Part shown: piece by piece, positions 10,215 through 21,300 of the stretch | How the letters are laid out: each line of letters starts with the position of its first letter | Numbering within the stretch: position 1 is the stretch's first letter | Assembly (NCBI GenBank): GCA_003427395.1 | Contig: BFEA01000378.1 | Location: 1,044,726-1,098,641 of the forward strand | DNA: 53,916 nucleotides | Reading direction: 5' to 3' | DNA from: Chara braunii | Taxonomy: Eukaryota > Streptophyta > Charophyceae > Charales > Characeae | Made by a program: the position numbers and the translations under genes | The notes under the pieces: model-generated | What the model saw: the letters and a program-made list of their open reading frames with translations, nothing else | The model's database searches: none | What the model was told of the DNA's origin: nothing

Positions 10215-11438
10215 TGTTATGATCCAGGCCAATTTCGAAGTACACATTCATCAGATAGTACACTGCCATCCAATTGCAGAAAGAAATGAATGAACTTGAG
10301 AGGAGAGAGGGTAAGAAGAAGAACAAAAAGAAGAAAGAAAGAAGAAGGTGATGTCTACCAGCATAGACAAATGATAATGCTCTTCTTCTTCGCCAAACAC
10401 TCTCCTCCTCCTTTACTCCTCTCTTATTCACACACGAAATAATAATACAATGTTAAATGGCTGAATCAGAATCGATGTCCGAATCCCTCTTCTACTGCAG
10501 GTATCACTTGAGGTCCACCATAGCCATGGCCGCCTCTCTCCTTCTTCCTCCTAGGCCGAGGCTATGGCGGACTACGGGGCATGACCCAGCTCTCCAATGG
10601 ACAACAGGAAGCAGCTATGGCTTCTCTAGCTCAGGCCGCCATGCCTGACTCTGCCTCAAAACTTCTTGGTGTAGATCTACCCCCGTTGGGGTCTCTCTGC
10701 TGCAGCGCCCACCAAGGTGATGAAGATGGCTGCCACCATAGCCAGGTGAGTACCTTTGGCGCTCCCCCTTCCTCCTGGTCTTCTTCCTCCTCTCTGTCCT
10801 TGCTCCTTCCCCAGCAGCGCTGCTCCGGCCAGCGCTCCACCGAGTGTGTCACCAAACTTGCACACCGACAATCAGCCAGGGATCTTCGCCCGGCCTGGAG
10901 ATATAGCGGCTTGCTTGCCTCTTGGGCGGTGACTTCCGGGCCGCTCGGCCCTCCAAGAAACCGGTACCTCCTCCCTTCCGAAGGGAAACATCATTGCAGA
11001 CTTTGATATTTTGCCTGTACAGCCCCTAGACTCCGAAAATGCCACTTTCGTCTTCTTGTCCTCGAACTCGAGTACCCGACACATCTACCTCCTCAGGGTG
11101 TGGTACCGGGCTACCTGCTCCTTGAGTGTTTCCCCGCTGCTTCAAGTGTTGTGGGGCTCTTCCCCCGCCACGTGAGTGTTTTCCCCCGCTGCAATCCTCA
11201 ATGTCACGGTCACAGGTAAGTACCGGCCCTGAGGGCCCAACGAATGAACAAATGCCCTTGTGGGTCACACACACACTCAAGCCAAGAAGCACTCAGACTG
11301 ACCTGCAGACCAGCAAGCGTGCACACACACAGACTTAGAGAACTTAGTAGCAAGCAGGAAACTCAGCAAGGCATTCAGTCCATGAGCAAAACTCAGAAAT
11401 CAGTTGTGTCTCAGTCCGTGTTTGGCCGGGTCATCACA
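10215..11438 (-). repeat. LTR3, copy 1 (3' LTR position)
   Basis: It matches 40737-41993 over its length. In minus orientation it starts TGTGATGACCCGG at 11438 and ends CA at 10216-10215. Immediately upstream on the minus strand is a purine tract, TTAAGGGAGGGATAG (11453-11439), where a polypurine tract is expected. This copy therefore occupies the 3' LTR position of a minus-oriented element whose internal part would lie to the right. The left flank is CT-rich and has no primer-binding site. No 5-bp duplication matches the outer flank of the other copy. Confidence 0.75.
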
Positions 11439-11453
11439 CTATCCCTCCCTTAA
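11439..11453 (-). other. Polypurine tract before LTR3
   Basis: TTAAGGGAGGGATAG on the minus strand directly precedes the TG start of LTR3. In LTR retrotransposons this tract primes plus-strand DNA synthesis. No pol sequence follows to the right, so the rest of the element has been lost or replaced. Confidence 0.6.
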
Positions 11454-12300
11454 GAGTGAGGTGCATTCAGTCCATGAGCAAAACTCAGAAATCAACCCCT
11501 TGAGGAAATACAGCTCTTCATCCCATGTCCAAAGGGCACTTCTTGTTTGAGCTCGGTCCCACTGAGTCCGAATGTGTCCCAAGTACGTCGTGACCAGGTC
11601 CTTCTTTCTGCCTGTACAGTACTAAAAAACGAATTTCAACTCAAAGAGAGAACGTACAGACTACATCCATTCACAGATGAAAAGGGAAAGCAATGTAGAA
11701 AGATTTGGCTTTCAAAGCAAGGTACTTCATTTCTACATCCATCAGGTTAGTAAGTAGTTCGCACACCAATGCACACAACTACCATGCACACATACATGGG
11801 CAAGCCTTAGGTGCACGACACTTACCTGAGTGGCCCACACTCTGAGATGAAGTATAACTCACCCCCCTTCCTCATGTTGTCTTCCTAACCCTATTAGCTA
11901 CCTCTACACTAGTGTCCTATCATGTAGGAGGGTCTCACTTCCAACACCAAAGTGCAATGCCGCATACTCCGCCGATGCTGAAGAACAAAGTAGTAACTTG
12001 CAGTCTGTAGATGCAGAATGGTTAACCTCCCTCAAGATCGCCTACTTGAGGGAGGCCCTCAAGTCACCAAGTGCCTCCCTTAGGGCAGATTCCAGGTTCG
12101 AGTGCCTCTTACTGTCGCCTCTCTCAACTTGTTGCATGAAGTCCTCTTGTTGTGACTCGCCACCACATACTTACTCTCAATCAACCTGGTCAGGTTCAAT
12201 GCGGATCTAGCATGACCTAACCAGGTGGGGGCAGCTTCCCCAAGCCACACTGCCCCACTTCCCACTTCGGACCAACCCTAACCCTAAGTGGTTAGATGTG
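11454..12300. other. Spacer without recognisable gene; strong hairpin
   Basis: I recognise no gene. At 12026-12036 and 12045-12055 there is a perfect 11-bp inverted repeat (CCTCCCTCAAG / CTTGAGGGAGG). The second arm can also pair with CCCTCAAG at 12056-12063. Two telomere-like CCCTAA units lie near 12278-12291. Confidence 0.45.
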
Positions 12301-12329
12301 GCATACTGCGCAGCCACATGGGCCTGCAG

Positions 12330-12530
12330 GGCCCGACCAGCGTTCTCAACCAAAAAGCCTGAAAACAAGAGCGTACAGGCCCTGTGTCGTTTTCAGCCTG
12401 AAAGCCTGAAAACGAGGGCCTACAGGCCCTATGTCGTTTCAGCCTAAAACAGGGCCCTCCAGGCCCTGAGTCTTTTCAGCCTGAAACGGAGGGCCATTTT
12501 TAGGCCCTCGTAAGATCGACGTGCCCTGAA
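12330..12530. repeat. Nested hairpin repeats upstream of or within LTR2 U3
   Basis: There are about four units of roughly 45 bases. Each has an outer pair CTGAAAAC/GTTTTCAG (12359-12366 with 12389-12396; 12406-12413 with about 12436-12442) and, in some units, an inner pair GGGCCT/AGGCCC (12416-12421 with 12424-12429). The last unit pairs GAGGGCC (12489-12495) with GGCCCTC (12503-12509). They stand 150-330 bases before the TATA-like box of LTR2. Confidence 0.65.
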
Positions 12531-12664
12531 ACTTAGGCACCAGACCAGGGTTTAAGCACAGTCCATTTTTGGCCTGTTTTCAAGACAACCCTTGTTTGAA
12601 CTTCAACGCCAGGGTCTGGCACGTTTCGGCATTGGCAACAGCAACCTCCTGGACGGGCCAGCAC

Positions 12665-12672
12665 CATATAAG
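12665..12672 (+). promoter_or_regulatory. TATA-like box of LTR2
   Basis: CATATAAG here corresponds to TATATAAG at 38806-38813 in the second copy, within otherwise conserved LTR sequence. It is the likely retrotransposon promoter. Confidence 0.5.
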
Positions 12673-13513
12673 ACTGGTCCGCCCTACAGGCTGCAGGCAG
12701 TCAGGGAGGCAGTCACGAGGTAGTTCCTAGGAACCTCCCAGGCACCTTCACGTGCAGGAGGCAGGAGGCAGTCTTCAGGATTCGGCAGCAGCAGTCTGGA
12801 GGAGCGCTGCAGTAGTAGTAGTAGCATTAGCAGTAGTCTTCAGTGTTGGGCGCTATTAGGAGCTAGACTAGTAGTGGGGAGAGAGATGGTTGGCGGAGGC
12901 TAGGGAGACTTACCTGTGGCGCCATAGCTCCAGCTTCGTCTTCGATGTACCTGCAACCAGGCGCCACCTTCACAGGTTAGTACTGGACTGAGAGAGAGAG
13001 AGAGTGACGCATGCTCAGGGGAGCAATGCGCAGTATACCAAGGATCCACAATGTGATGAAAAGGACTGAAATGGACAATGCAAGATCAGCGCAGCATCAA
13101 CAAGCAGTGTACATTTCGATACATACAAGATGGCGCAAATGGCACAGCGAAAGACTTTAAAGAGAAGATCTGATCTGATCGGGACTGACCCGACATCCAT
13201 CACACATCACACATGGGCGAGAGAGGAGGGACCGCAATCATGGAAGGAAGGTCCCTCCTTCGTACACACACATGGGGAGAAACCACGGATGAGAGATGGG
13301 GGAGGGACAGACGAAAGAGGGAGAAGGCAAGAGTAGACCAAGATCGCAATGACGAAGTCCAAAATAGTCTCTTGCCGAATGTCCAAACAATGTTTGTCTC
13401 AGAACTGTCGAATCTGATCTTGGGCAGTGCGCCCGTTACAACCCCAGTCTGAATCCCTACTGATAACCTCTCACACTCTCAAATTCGAAGAAGAAGAGAT
13501 AAGGAGGAAGGAG

Positions 13514-13516
<3 letters not shown>

Positions 13517-13560
<44 letters not shown>
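13517..13560. repeat. (GA)n microsatellite
   Basis: About 22 GA units inside LTR2 copy 1. A shorter run is at about 12983-13002. Confidence 0.95.
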
Positions 13561-13566
<6 letters not shown>

Positions 13567-14075
13567 GAGGAAGAGATTGAGGAGGGAGAGAAGATGAAGC
13601 CCTCCTCGCTATCTCACCTGCAGGCAGCTGTCCCTCGAACTGACTTCGTCCGTTGCTGTGTGCAGGTACCTCGCGGAGCCCAGCTATGGCGCCAGGTATT
13701 TGTAGCGCTGGGCAGTCGGGCCTACCTGGTGCTGTGTGGCCTACAACGGCCCAGGTGGTCTGGGTCCCTACCGGACGTCCAGACCTTGGCGCAGAATTGC
13801 GCTTGGCCTAAAAACGGCCTTCTATCGGTGTACCCAGTCCCAAGGTCCGGCCTTGGGGCTGCAAGTCCGAAACGGCACCTGAACAGACAAAAAAAAGACA
13901 CCACACACACCAAAAAAACGGTAAGTAAAACTACAGCCTATCTACCTAGTGTGCTGCCTAGGGCCTGGAGGGCCGCCGTGGGCCTCCAGGGCACGTGCTG
14001 GATGGTACGCGGCGTGGGGGCCCCTCAGCAACCGTCGGGCCCCTCAAATGGGGCCCGTGTGCAGGCGCAGCATGC

Positions 14076-14078
<3 letters not shown>

Positions 14079-14146
<68 letters not shown>
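14079..14146. repeat. (GA)n microsatellite
   Basis: About 34 GA units inside LTR2 copy 1. In copy 2 a single GA tract (39116-39172) takes the place of all three tracts and the sequence between them. Confidence 0.95.
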
Positions 14147-14151
<5 letters not shown>

Positions 14152-14560
14152 CTTCTTCCTCTTCTACTGCGCAGTATCTGCAGACTACGAGAGAGAGAGG
14201 GATTGGTGACTTTGGGACTTGACGATATTTGGATCCAGACTCGACATTGGGATTCAGAGTTTGACGAGGGATTATTTGGGACATGTACCGAAGACTTGGA
14301 GTCGACGACATTCCCATCTTCCCCTCTTCTTCGTCTAACCCCCCTCTTCTTCATCTGTGTATGGTTGGGGACTGGCGCATTCTTCCTGTGTGAGCGCCAG
14401 GCCCCTTCACACCATGGAATAATGATGATGTATGTCTGGTCTGCATTGCAACATTGATTGTTCGGATCATTGGTATTTAAGCCTTCCGCTGTGCTATCTT
14501 GTACTATGTGAGAGAGGTTGGTTCTTGCTCTGGTCTGTATCGTTACGGTATGCGACAGTT

Positions 14561-14572
14561 TGGTATCGGAGC
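14561..14572 (+). other. Primer-binding site, initiator-Met tRNA type
   Basis: TGGTATCGGAGC differs at one base from the common plant TGGTATCAGAGC, the complement of the initiator methionine tRNA 3' end. It lies three bases after the CA end of LTR2, marking that LTR as a 5' LTR. Confidence 0.7.
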
Positions 14573-14723
14573 GGACCTCTCAATCAGAGGATCCGCCCAA
14601 TCAAGTAGCCAGCTTGCTTGATCTACTGATTGTTGGTTGATTGATTGATTGATTGATTGGTTATTAATAAATCAAGTAGGACTTTGTCAAATCTCTGCAT
14701 ATCTTTTCTATCTTTCTCCCAAC

Positions 14724-14887
14724 AAATATCTGAAAATTTTTGATATTAGCATTTCGTTTTATCTGAAAATTTTTGATATTTACATTTCGTTTTCACGCAA
14801 CAAATTTCTGAAAATTTTTGATATTAGCATTCGAAAATTTCTGATACTTGCATTTATAGCCGAAAATTTCTGATGTTAGCATCTCGC
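14724..14887. repeat. Five degenerate direct repeats in element leader
   Basis: Units of about 27-36 bases with the core CTGAAAATTTTTGATATT followed by AGCATTTCG start at about 14728, 14762, 14807, 14832 and 14860. They lie in the leader after LTR2's primer-binding site. A short (GATT)n run is at 14636-14660. No coding frame is associated. Confidence 0.7.
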
Positions 14888-14989
14888 TTTTCTAGGCATA
14901 TCAGGATAACGACGGAGGATGTCATATTCTTGGAAACTGGATTTATTCTTTTCTGGAAATCGGATCTCTATCCTATTTTTGCAGAATTG

Positions 14990-15066
14990 CAAGGATCAGG
15001 GTCCTCGGTAGGCCTAAGGGGCCCTGTTTGCAGCATTGCCCGCCCTAAGTGAAGGGGGAGGTGCCC
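14990..15066 (+). repeat. Fragment matching the 3' tail of element D
   Basis: From GCAAGGATCAGGGTCCTCGG onward this stretch repeats 33313-33398, the sequence just downstream of element D's last coding frame. At the right it runs straight into LTR L at 15069. At the left it abuts the leader of the LTR2 element. It is thus a piece of a second D-type element cut on both sides. Confidence 0.7.
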
Positions 15067-16160
15067 GCTGTCGAGCGCATCCGCCCGGCACCGCACAAGG
15101 CAGCGCGGGACCCTTCCAGCCGCGTCACGCATGAGTCGGATTTAAATCCCTCGTCGCGAATATGCATGGAGCTTCCGCAAGCCACTCCGGCCGAGTGCGC
15201 CAGCCATACCTCTCGCGAGCCCTTACGACAGGATAGGGCCTACGTGAGGCACGACTTACCTCCACCTTACGGGAGTTGTCACCTCCCTTCGGTGGGCGTA
15301 TCCCCGCCGAGCTACAAGTCCAAAGTACGAAAGCTAATCAGTTGCAATCGTAGAGGTGGACCAGCCGAGGGCGTGTCTCGTTTGCTGTAGCATAGGGGTA
15401 ATACACCTTTGTCGGACCCGCGCGCGGACCGACATCTTGGGGCGCTGAGGTCCCAAGCGTGGCCCGACGTTGGCCGACTAGGACGCATCCCACACACCAC
15501 GCGCACTCCCCTTTACGAACACACACACACCAAGGAAAATAAAACACAAACACACACACGAAACGACGCAACACAAATAACGCGACAACACTCCTAGTCC
15601 CTTCAGCAACCATCCCATAACTCTCTGAAGCGGAAATCAGATAGGCGTCTCACGCGAGACTTAGTATAAAACTGAGCGGACACAACGCTAGCTCATATCG
15701 ATTCGCAATGCAAGCGTACGCAAGCAGTCGCAATGATGGCGTACTATGTAGTGCCCATAATCAAGCGGTCCCTCGTGGATCCGAGTACCGCTTATGACAC
15801 TCAAGTGTGAGACTCAAGTGTCGTGAGGGTCTAATCCCTCACGACATTGCACGGCTGAAGGAATAGTCGTGCAGCCGCCACGAGACCTCCGGCCTTTGGT
15901 CTGAGCGTCTCGGTAGGCAAGGCAAGTAGGCTCTGCACGGGGGCAGATTCCTTCCCTGCAGAGTCTAGGGCTTGGGATGTCTTGGACAAGGACCTCGAAT
16001 CCCGGCCCAAGACCAACGTCCGACTATAAAAATCTCTAAAAAAGCAAAGGATAAATGGGGATCTCCCTTTTCTCTCAAACACATAATCTGTTTAACCCTT
16101 GCGCACGATCACAGTAAGCCGCGCACATACCCAAGGCACAAATAAATATATACGTAAGGT

Positions 16161-16171
16161 TTATTTATATA
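16161..16171 (-). promoter_or_regulatory. TATA-like box of LTR L
   Basis: TATATAAATAA on the minus strand is identical in copy B (29104-29094). It agrees in direction with the primer-binding site of copy B and with the sense ORF of the element. Confidence 0.5.
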
Positions 16172-16854
16172 GGACGATCACTTTTCACAGTCACAGTGGG
16201 ACTCCTCTCAGCCATATATGTATGTAATCGCAGGCACTCACATCAAAGTCCGAACCACAAACATACATGCAATCACATCAAAGATCCAACGAAAGTCCGC
16301 GCACTACACGGGGTTAACTTCAACCATTCTTTGCCCTCATACCCCTTGCTTTAGCCATACAAACCTCAACCTTAGCGCGCCTTCCCAGCAATAAAATACT
16401 TAGTAACTTTGTTAAATGGCCATTCAGTAAAGTCAGGGTAAAAACACAACAAAACAAATCAAACCACAGGGCTAAAGCCTTTAGGTTGAGTGGCAGGAGT
16501 GAATTGGAGTTGAGTCGTAAACCGACGAATCGACAACCGACCTGTTATCAGTGATAACAAAAGATGATCCTCAAGAGATCAAGGTGAATCTAGTCCTGAA
16601 CTTGAATCTAACGATCAAGAGGGTCTGTAACATATGACAGGTCAGTGCCCCAGGCTAAACCTATAAGTCCATGGAGAATACTCCCCATTATCATGATATT
16701 ACCCAAATTATTCTAATTAATTATATCTAAGCCTACCTCTAAGCAAGTGCCCAAAGAAAGGTAGACTCGTGGCAAAATCTCCCCTATTCAGAGTGGACTA
16801 CCAGAAGTGTCACCCGTCAAAATATACTCTATCTCCTTTAAACTAAGAAAACTT

Positions 16855-17225
16855 CGGCAGCACTTCTCGTAGGAAAGGTGCCTTTCCAGAATTTATATAA
16901 GTCCAAATATGAAAGTAGAAATGACATTTAACTCTGGAAAGTCAAATTTTGTCTAAGTCCCTTAAGTAGTAGAAATTTGGGCAGCACTCCCTTTAGAAAG
17001 GGAGACTTCCCAGATTTATACTATGTCAGATATGAACTCAAAGGACAACTTGAGTTCAAATTTAGACAAGATTTAACTAACTCCTTAATTTTGTAGAAAT
17101 TTCGGCAGTACTTCCTTTAGAATTTTTCCAAAATTTATACAAGGCTAAGTTCAAAATTTGAAGTAACTTCGACTTCTCAAAGTCCAATTTTGTCTTACTC
17201 CCTGAATTAGGAAAAATTTGTAAGT
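16855..17225. repeat. Three tandem ~125-bp units in U3 of LTR L
   Basis: Units start near 16855, 16980 and 17103. Each begins GGCAG(C/T)ACT, passes a palindromic stretch (CTCCCTTTAGAAAGGGAG in the middle unit), and ends near TAGAAATTT. Copy B has the first unit and part of the second (about 29790-29953). Their position upstream of the TATA box is that of promoter repeats in U3. Confidence 0.7.
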
Positions 17226-17466
17226 AAAAAAACTTAGCACAGAAAATGCTGGAATTGAAACTAACTCCTATCGCTCTAGCACATGGCCAGCAACTAAAGC
17301 AAGTACCTATCAAACTGAAACTCAGACCAAGTAGTAACCTTACTCAGCCGCATGCAGGCCAAACCACAAAGGTAAGTACTCTCACCATCCCAAGTTTATC
17401 TAGACAACAATAGTTCATGATCTTTCAAGGATTTAACCTTTTATACCCTGCTTACATAAGGCATAA

Positions 17467-18352
17467 GGTCAGGCCACCCAAACTTATGGAATGAGCCTAA
17501 CTTGCCAAAGAGTATATACAAACATAGGGCACAACTACTTGTCTCTTCTTTGGGCACATGACTAGGCCATTCTAGTCGCCCTGAACTTGTTTAAGATATC
17601 CAAGTTATATATACATTTCTTCCCTTTGTCTTTTAAGGCTGCATAGGACTGAACTAACTCAAGTTCAGTCTGCCCCCAGCTTACCATTAATTTTATTCTT
17701 AATTATACTCTCTTCAAGTTGTGATAGGCTATAGTCAGACCACCTAAACTTATAGAACGGTCTAATTAGCTCGTTCTTAAATAGAATAATAATAGAGTAT
17801 AGCCAAGTTATAACCTTTGGGTTCCAACATGTGCGAGGCTTTGAGTCAGACCACCTGAACTTACAGAACACTCTGGCTCTCTGCCTGATCCATTTCTCTC
17901 TGATCCAATATGTGCGTGACATTGGGCTAGATCACCTGAACTTATACAACAATTTGCCCTCTGTCAGGTTCATTCTCTCAAAATAAAGGCAGAAAGAGGC
18001 TACGCCACCTAAACTTATAGAACGGCTTAGACCTCCTCGTTCAGAACCAGATAAACAGGAGAAAACCCAATATGAACAAGGCGACCAAGGCACCTGAACT
18101 TATAAAATGCACTTAGTCCTTGAAAAGTCAACCACAGTCAGCCCTCACAAGTAAGAGCAGTCAGGCCACCTAAACTTATAGAACAACGTGACCCTCCATG
18201 CAAAGCCACAGCACTGGGTCTCCCCAAACTTATGGGGAGTTCCCAGCCTCCAGAGCAATCAGACCCCCTAAACTTATTGAAGAGTCTGACGCTCCATACA
18301 AGCCAAAATAAACAAAGCACTGGGTCTCCCCAAACTTATGAGGACCTCCCAG
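17467..18352. repeat. Array of about ten hairpins with conserved loop
   Basis: Ten spaced units share the unpaired core CC(T/A)(A/G)AACTTAT, often extended by AGAAC, and each is flanked by its own complementary stem. Examples: AGACC/GGTCT (17737-17741, 17759-17763); GAGTCAGA/TCTGGCTC with one G-T pair (17843-17850, 17872-17879); GTCA/TGAC (18160-18163, 18189-18192); CTCCCC/GGGGAG (18220-18225, 18234-18239) inside CTGGG/CCCAG; TCAGAC/GTCTGA (18259-18264, 18284-18289). Stem sequences differ between units while pairing is kept. A further unit with the same loop is at 24047-24069 (AGGT/ACCT). The array lies inside element L and has no open frame. Function unknown. Confidence 0.75.
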
Positions 18353-21300
18353 CCTCAGTGACCCAGTCGACCATCATGCAAATCAGTCCGCCATCCTGCC
18401 TTCCCAGATGTTGTTTCTTTTAACAGTCTGATTTAATTCAATCAACAAAGTTGAAACTGAACTTGAGCAGGCATTCTTTTACTTAGTCTGATTCAGTGTC
18501 CTGAAAGTCAAAACAAAAGTCAAAGTAAGGTTGCATACCGTATACTCAGTCAAAGATGCAATAGGTGCTACAGAAAGGGGTTATAACTGGGTTTATAGAG
18601 GGAAAGCAAAAGGTTACCTGTCAGTTCCTTGCCTCCAGAACTCCTCCTGAGTTCCGACAGAGCTCCCGCAATCGGTGGGATGACTCCCCATAGAGTCTTG
18701 GTGCGGTCCTAGGGGTTGCAATCCCGCCTGCCGCCTTCCTCTCAGAACCAAAAAACTAAACTTAAGAAGGGTAGAAAGAAGGGTTTCAGACGCTCGAGAT
18801 ACAGGAATGGGACAGATTCAACTCCCAGGAGAGGGCCTTGTTATCTTCAGTCTCCTGAGGGCCCCGCAATGATGGCCAAACAGCCCAGCTTGGTCAGAAC
18901 TGAAGTGAAACTGTCTAATGTCAATCCCCTGACGGCCCTCCGGTTCTTAGCAATAACCCCCTCTCTTCACACACAAACTCCTCTGCAGGATTTGCGACCC
19001 GAAATGTAGCGGCTACAAGTAAATCCGCAGGCTCACGACTCGCCTCTGATTACTTCATTTAGCAAGCTGAGCAATTCATCAATCAACAGACAACTCTTCC
19101 GGCCGCGGTTCACCTGCAGCTAGCTCATCCAGCGAACTAGGCCGCACATTAGTCAGCAGCTAGGCCTGCACTTCGTTGTTGCCTAATGCTTTCTCCAAGT
19201 GACGAGAGGAGCGGTACGCCAGCCAACAGGTAATCTTGTTGCCTATACAGTCCGACGGGGCGAGCGGCACACCAATTCTGCCGCCAAATCTGCAACTACT
19301 GTGTCCGCTCCTCGCTTCTCCAAACTGGAGGTGGGCAGCGTATCAGTCCACAAATGAACCCACAACCTCGAACCACTCACCAGCTGCCCCTCTCCTTCGA
19401 TAGGATATGCAGAACCGGGGTAAACCCCCGACCGGAACCTGTCCTGGTACGCTAGCTCGAGAGAAAGCCGGTATGCGGAGTTTGACACCCGCCCGACTCC
19501 CAGTCGTTCCCACGTCTGCAGCCTTATTGACCAGCCATGCGGTCCCCTCCCTCTCTCTCGCTCGCGCCCTACCTCCCGCTCATCGAGCACGATCATGAGC
19601 GAAGTAGCGACGATCTCAATCCTGTTCTCACAGGGTGCTGGTCTCAGGGACGAAACGAGAACCATTCGCTGCGCACTAACCAAGACCGCCAGTATGGTCG
19701 AGGGGGCCGCCTATCAGAGGCGACGAGGAGCGACCTGCCGAAAGCGGTCGTCCGCTGCTTACCCTTCGTATAGAACGACACACACTCTAGGTACCTATTA
19801 ACTTGGTGACCGAGAAGCGGGGATGCGGCCAAGAACAAAAGCAACTCTGATGAGCAAACTCAGACGAATCTTCCACTAGAACATGACTCGATTCATGCTC
19901 ATCCTCCTTGGACTACCGCTCAGCCCCCTTGCCTCGTCTTCCTCACTCCACCAAGTTGTGCTAAAGCCGGGCCCCTTGAATATGCAGGCTAAGCACGAAT
20001 CATCCTCCGATGGGAAAACCAGGTAGAGGCGACGAGGAGCGACCTGCCGAAAGCGGTCGTCCGCTGCTTACCCTTCGTATAGAACGACACACACTCTAAG
20101 TACCTATTAACTTGGTGACCGAGAAGCGGGGATGCGGCCAAGAACAAAAGCAACTCTGATGAGCAAACTCGGACGAATCTTCCACTAGAACATCACTCGA
20201 TTCATGCTCATCCTCCTTGGACTACTGCGCAGCCCCCGTGCCTCGTCTTCCTCACTCCGCCAAGTTGTGCTAAAGTCGGGCCCCTTGAATATGCACGCTA
20301 AGCACGAATCATCCTTCGATGGGAAGACCAGGTACGTACCCCCTTCCCACGCTCGACCCTCTCTTCCCCGTCGGTTGCTCACCGCGTGCTCAACATTTCT
20401 CATGGTGGGCAGCGCAGCACCTAATCACTATACCATCAAGAATGCCTACTAACTCCGGAATCCGACTTGGCCATCCGAATCGCCTGACTTAAAAACCTCT
20501 GAGTCTTTCCTGTCCCTGCCTGATTCTATCAAGATTCGATTGAGATCTCGGATCTCAGTTTCCTTCACCACGGTATCTCCACGCAGCCCTTTCTTTACTA
20601 ACCTCTTCTCTCTCTAACTCGACACTAAAACTAACTACGTAATCGTGCTCGCCCGCCTCAAAAACCTATGATTTGACCCTTTCCCCGACCGTCTCCATTG
20701 AGTAGCGGGCGAGCCTTTCGTTTTCTCCCTCACCTCTATTCTCGCCATAGCTCCCCGCACACTATTTTCACTCTAACTCCTAACCTACCAACTTTTCTCT
20801 AAAACTAACCTCGCAGGAAGAATCGCCCCGGCCAGAAACCTTAGTTTTGGTTCCTCCCCCGTCCGATTCCATAAAGGAATGGGCGTGCTACCGTTCTCTC
20901 CCCCTTTACCATGGCTGCCTTCCTGGAATGAACCCGGCGCTGAAACGCGCCCCGGTTCATTTCGTCCACTGGCCCCCGCCCTCTTCGCTCGTTCGCTCCT
21001 GCGCCCGGCCTTCAGGCCGCCCCTCTCTTCTCGCTCCCACTGCCATCGTCCGACAGCAGCCAACGTAGTGGCCCGTCCGATATCCTCACTGCCAGACTGC
21101 CCGCTGCGTTCGAACGACACGAGGACCGCGTCAGGGGAAAACTGCGACGGTCAAAATGACGAACTAGGATACGCTCCCCCGACTCACCCCCGACTCTGTA
21201 TGTTTTAGCTTTGCGTTGGAGGGCGATGCCAACCTTCGTTGTATCGTTCCAATTTTAACGGATGTCCCGAAGGACTCTTCTCGGGTGGCGCCCGCAGCCT

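Larger units (their letters stand above)
12575..14557 (+). repeat. LTR2, copy 1 (5' LTR)
   Basis: It matches 38724-39624. The end is clear: it finishes ...TATGCGACA at 14557 and is followed after three bases by a primer-binding site, so this is a plus-oriented 5' LTR. A TATA-like CATATAAG lies at 12665-12672. The start is uncertain: a TG at 12575 is possible, and the shared sequence begins at about 12585. This copy has an extra segment of about 1.1 kb between GA-microsatellite tracts (about 12987-14146) that copy 2 lacks. Confidence 0.7.
15069..17230 (-). repeat. LTR L, copy A (3' LTR)
   Basis: It matches 27909-29953 at very high identity up to about 17012, where copy B ends. The CA end, read as TGTCGAG on the plus strand, is at 15069. 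A TATA box TATATAAATAA on the minus strand is at 16171-16161. Upstream of it, in the U3 region, are three tandem units of about 125 bases. The true start of the LTR is to the right of copy B's cut and may lie as far as about 17615. An alternative reading as a plus-oriented LTR preceded by the purine stretch at 15050-15063 is possible but leaves the Asp primer-binding site unexplained. Confidence 0.65.

Noticed and set aside
12270-12295. CCCTAACCCTAA as telomeric DNA (also TTAGGG units near 40679)
   Set aside because: Only two units each, embedded in transposon debris. Too short to call interstitial telomere.
13561-14457. Long plus-strand frame (298 codons) through LTR2
   Set aside because: It is translation of GA microsatellites and LTR sequence (poly Glu-Arg), and copy 2 of the LTR does not keep it.
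15050-15063. Purine stretch as polypurine tract of a plus-strand element with LTR at 15069
   Set aside because: The same stretch occurs at 33376-33390 without any LTR after it, and the Asp primer site and TATA boxes of LTR L point to the minus strand.
15049-15390. Frame conserved among three places (15049, 27823, 1031 reverse)
   Set aside because: The conservation is that of the LTR L DNA itself. The frame differs in start and end in each copy and has no domain.
19243-19683. Minus-strand frame of 146 codons
   Set aside because: Composition is driven by GC-rich simple sequence, with no family features and no support in neighbours.
20380-20445. TGGTATAGTGATTAGG on the minus strand as a tRNA A-box
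   Set aside because: No matching acceptor stem or T-arm can be placed around it, so not a tRNA.
20785-21208. Frames on both strands in the GC-rich inner part of element L
   Set aside because: They mirror each other on opposite strands as expected from high GC. No motif.
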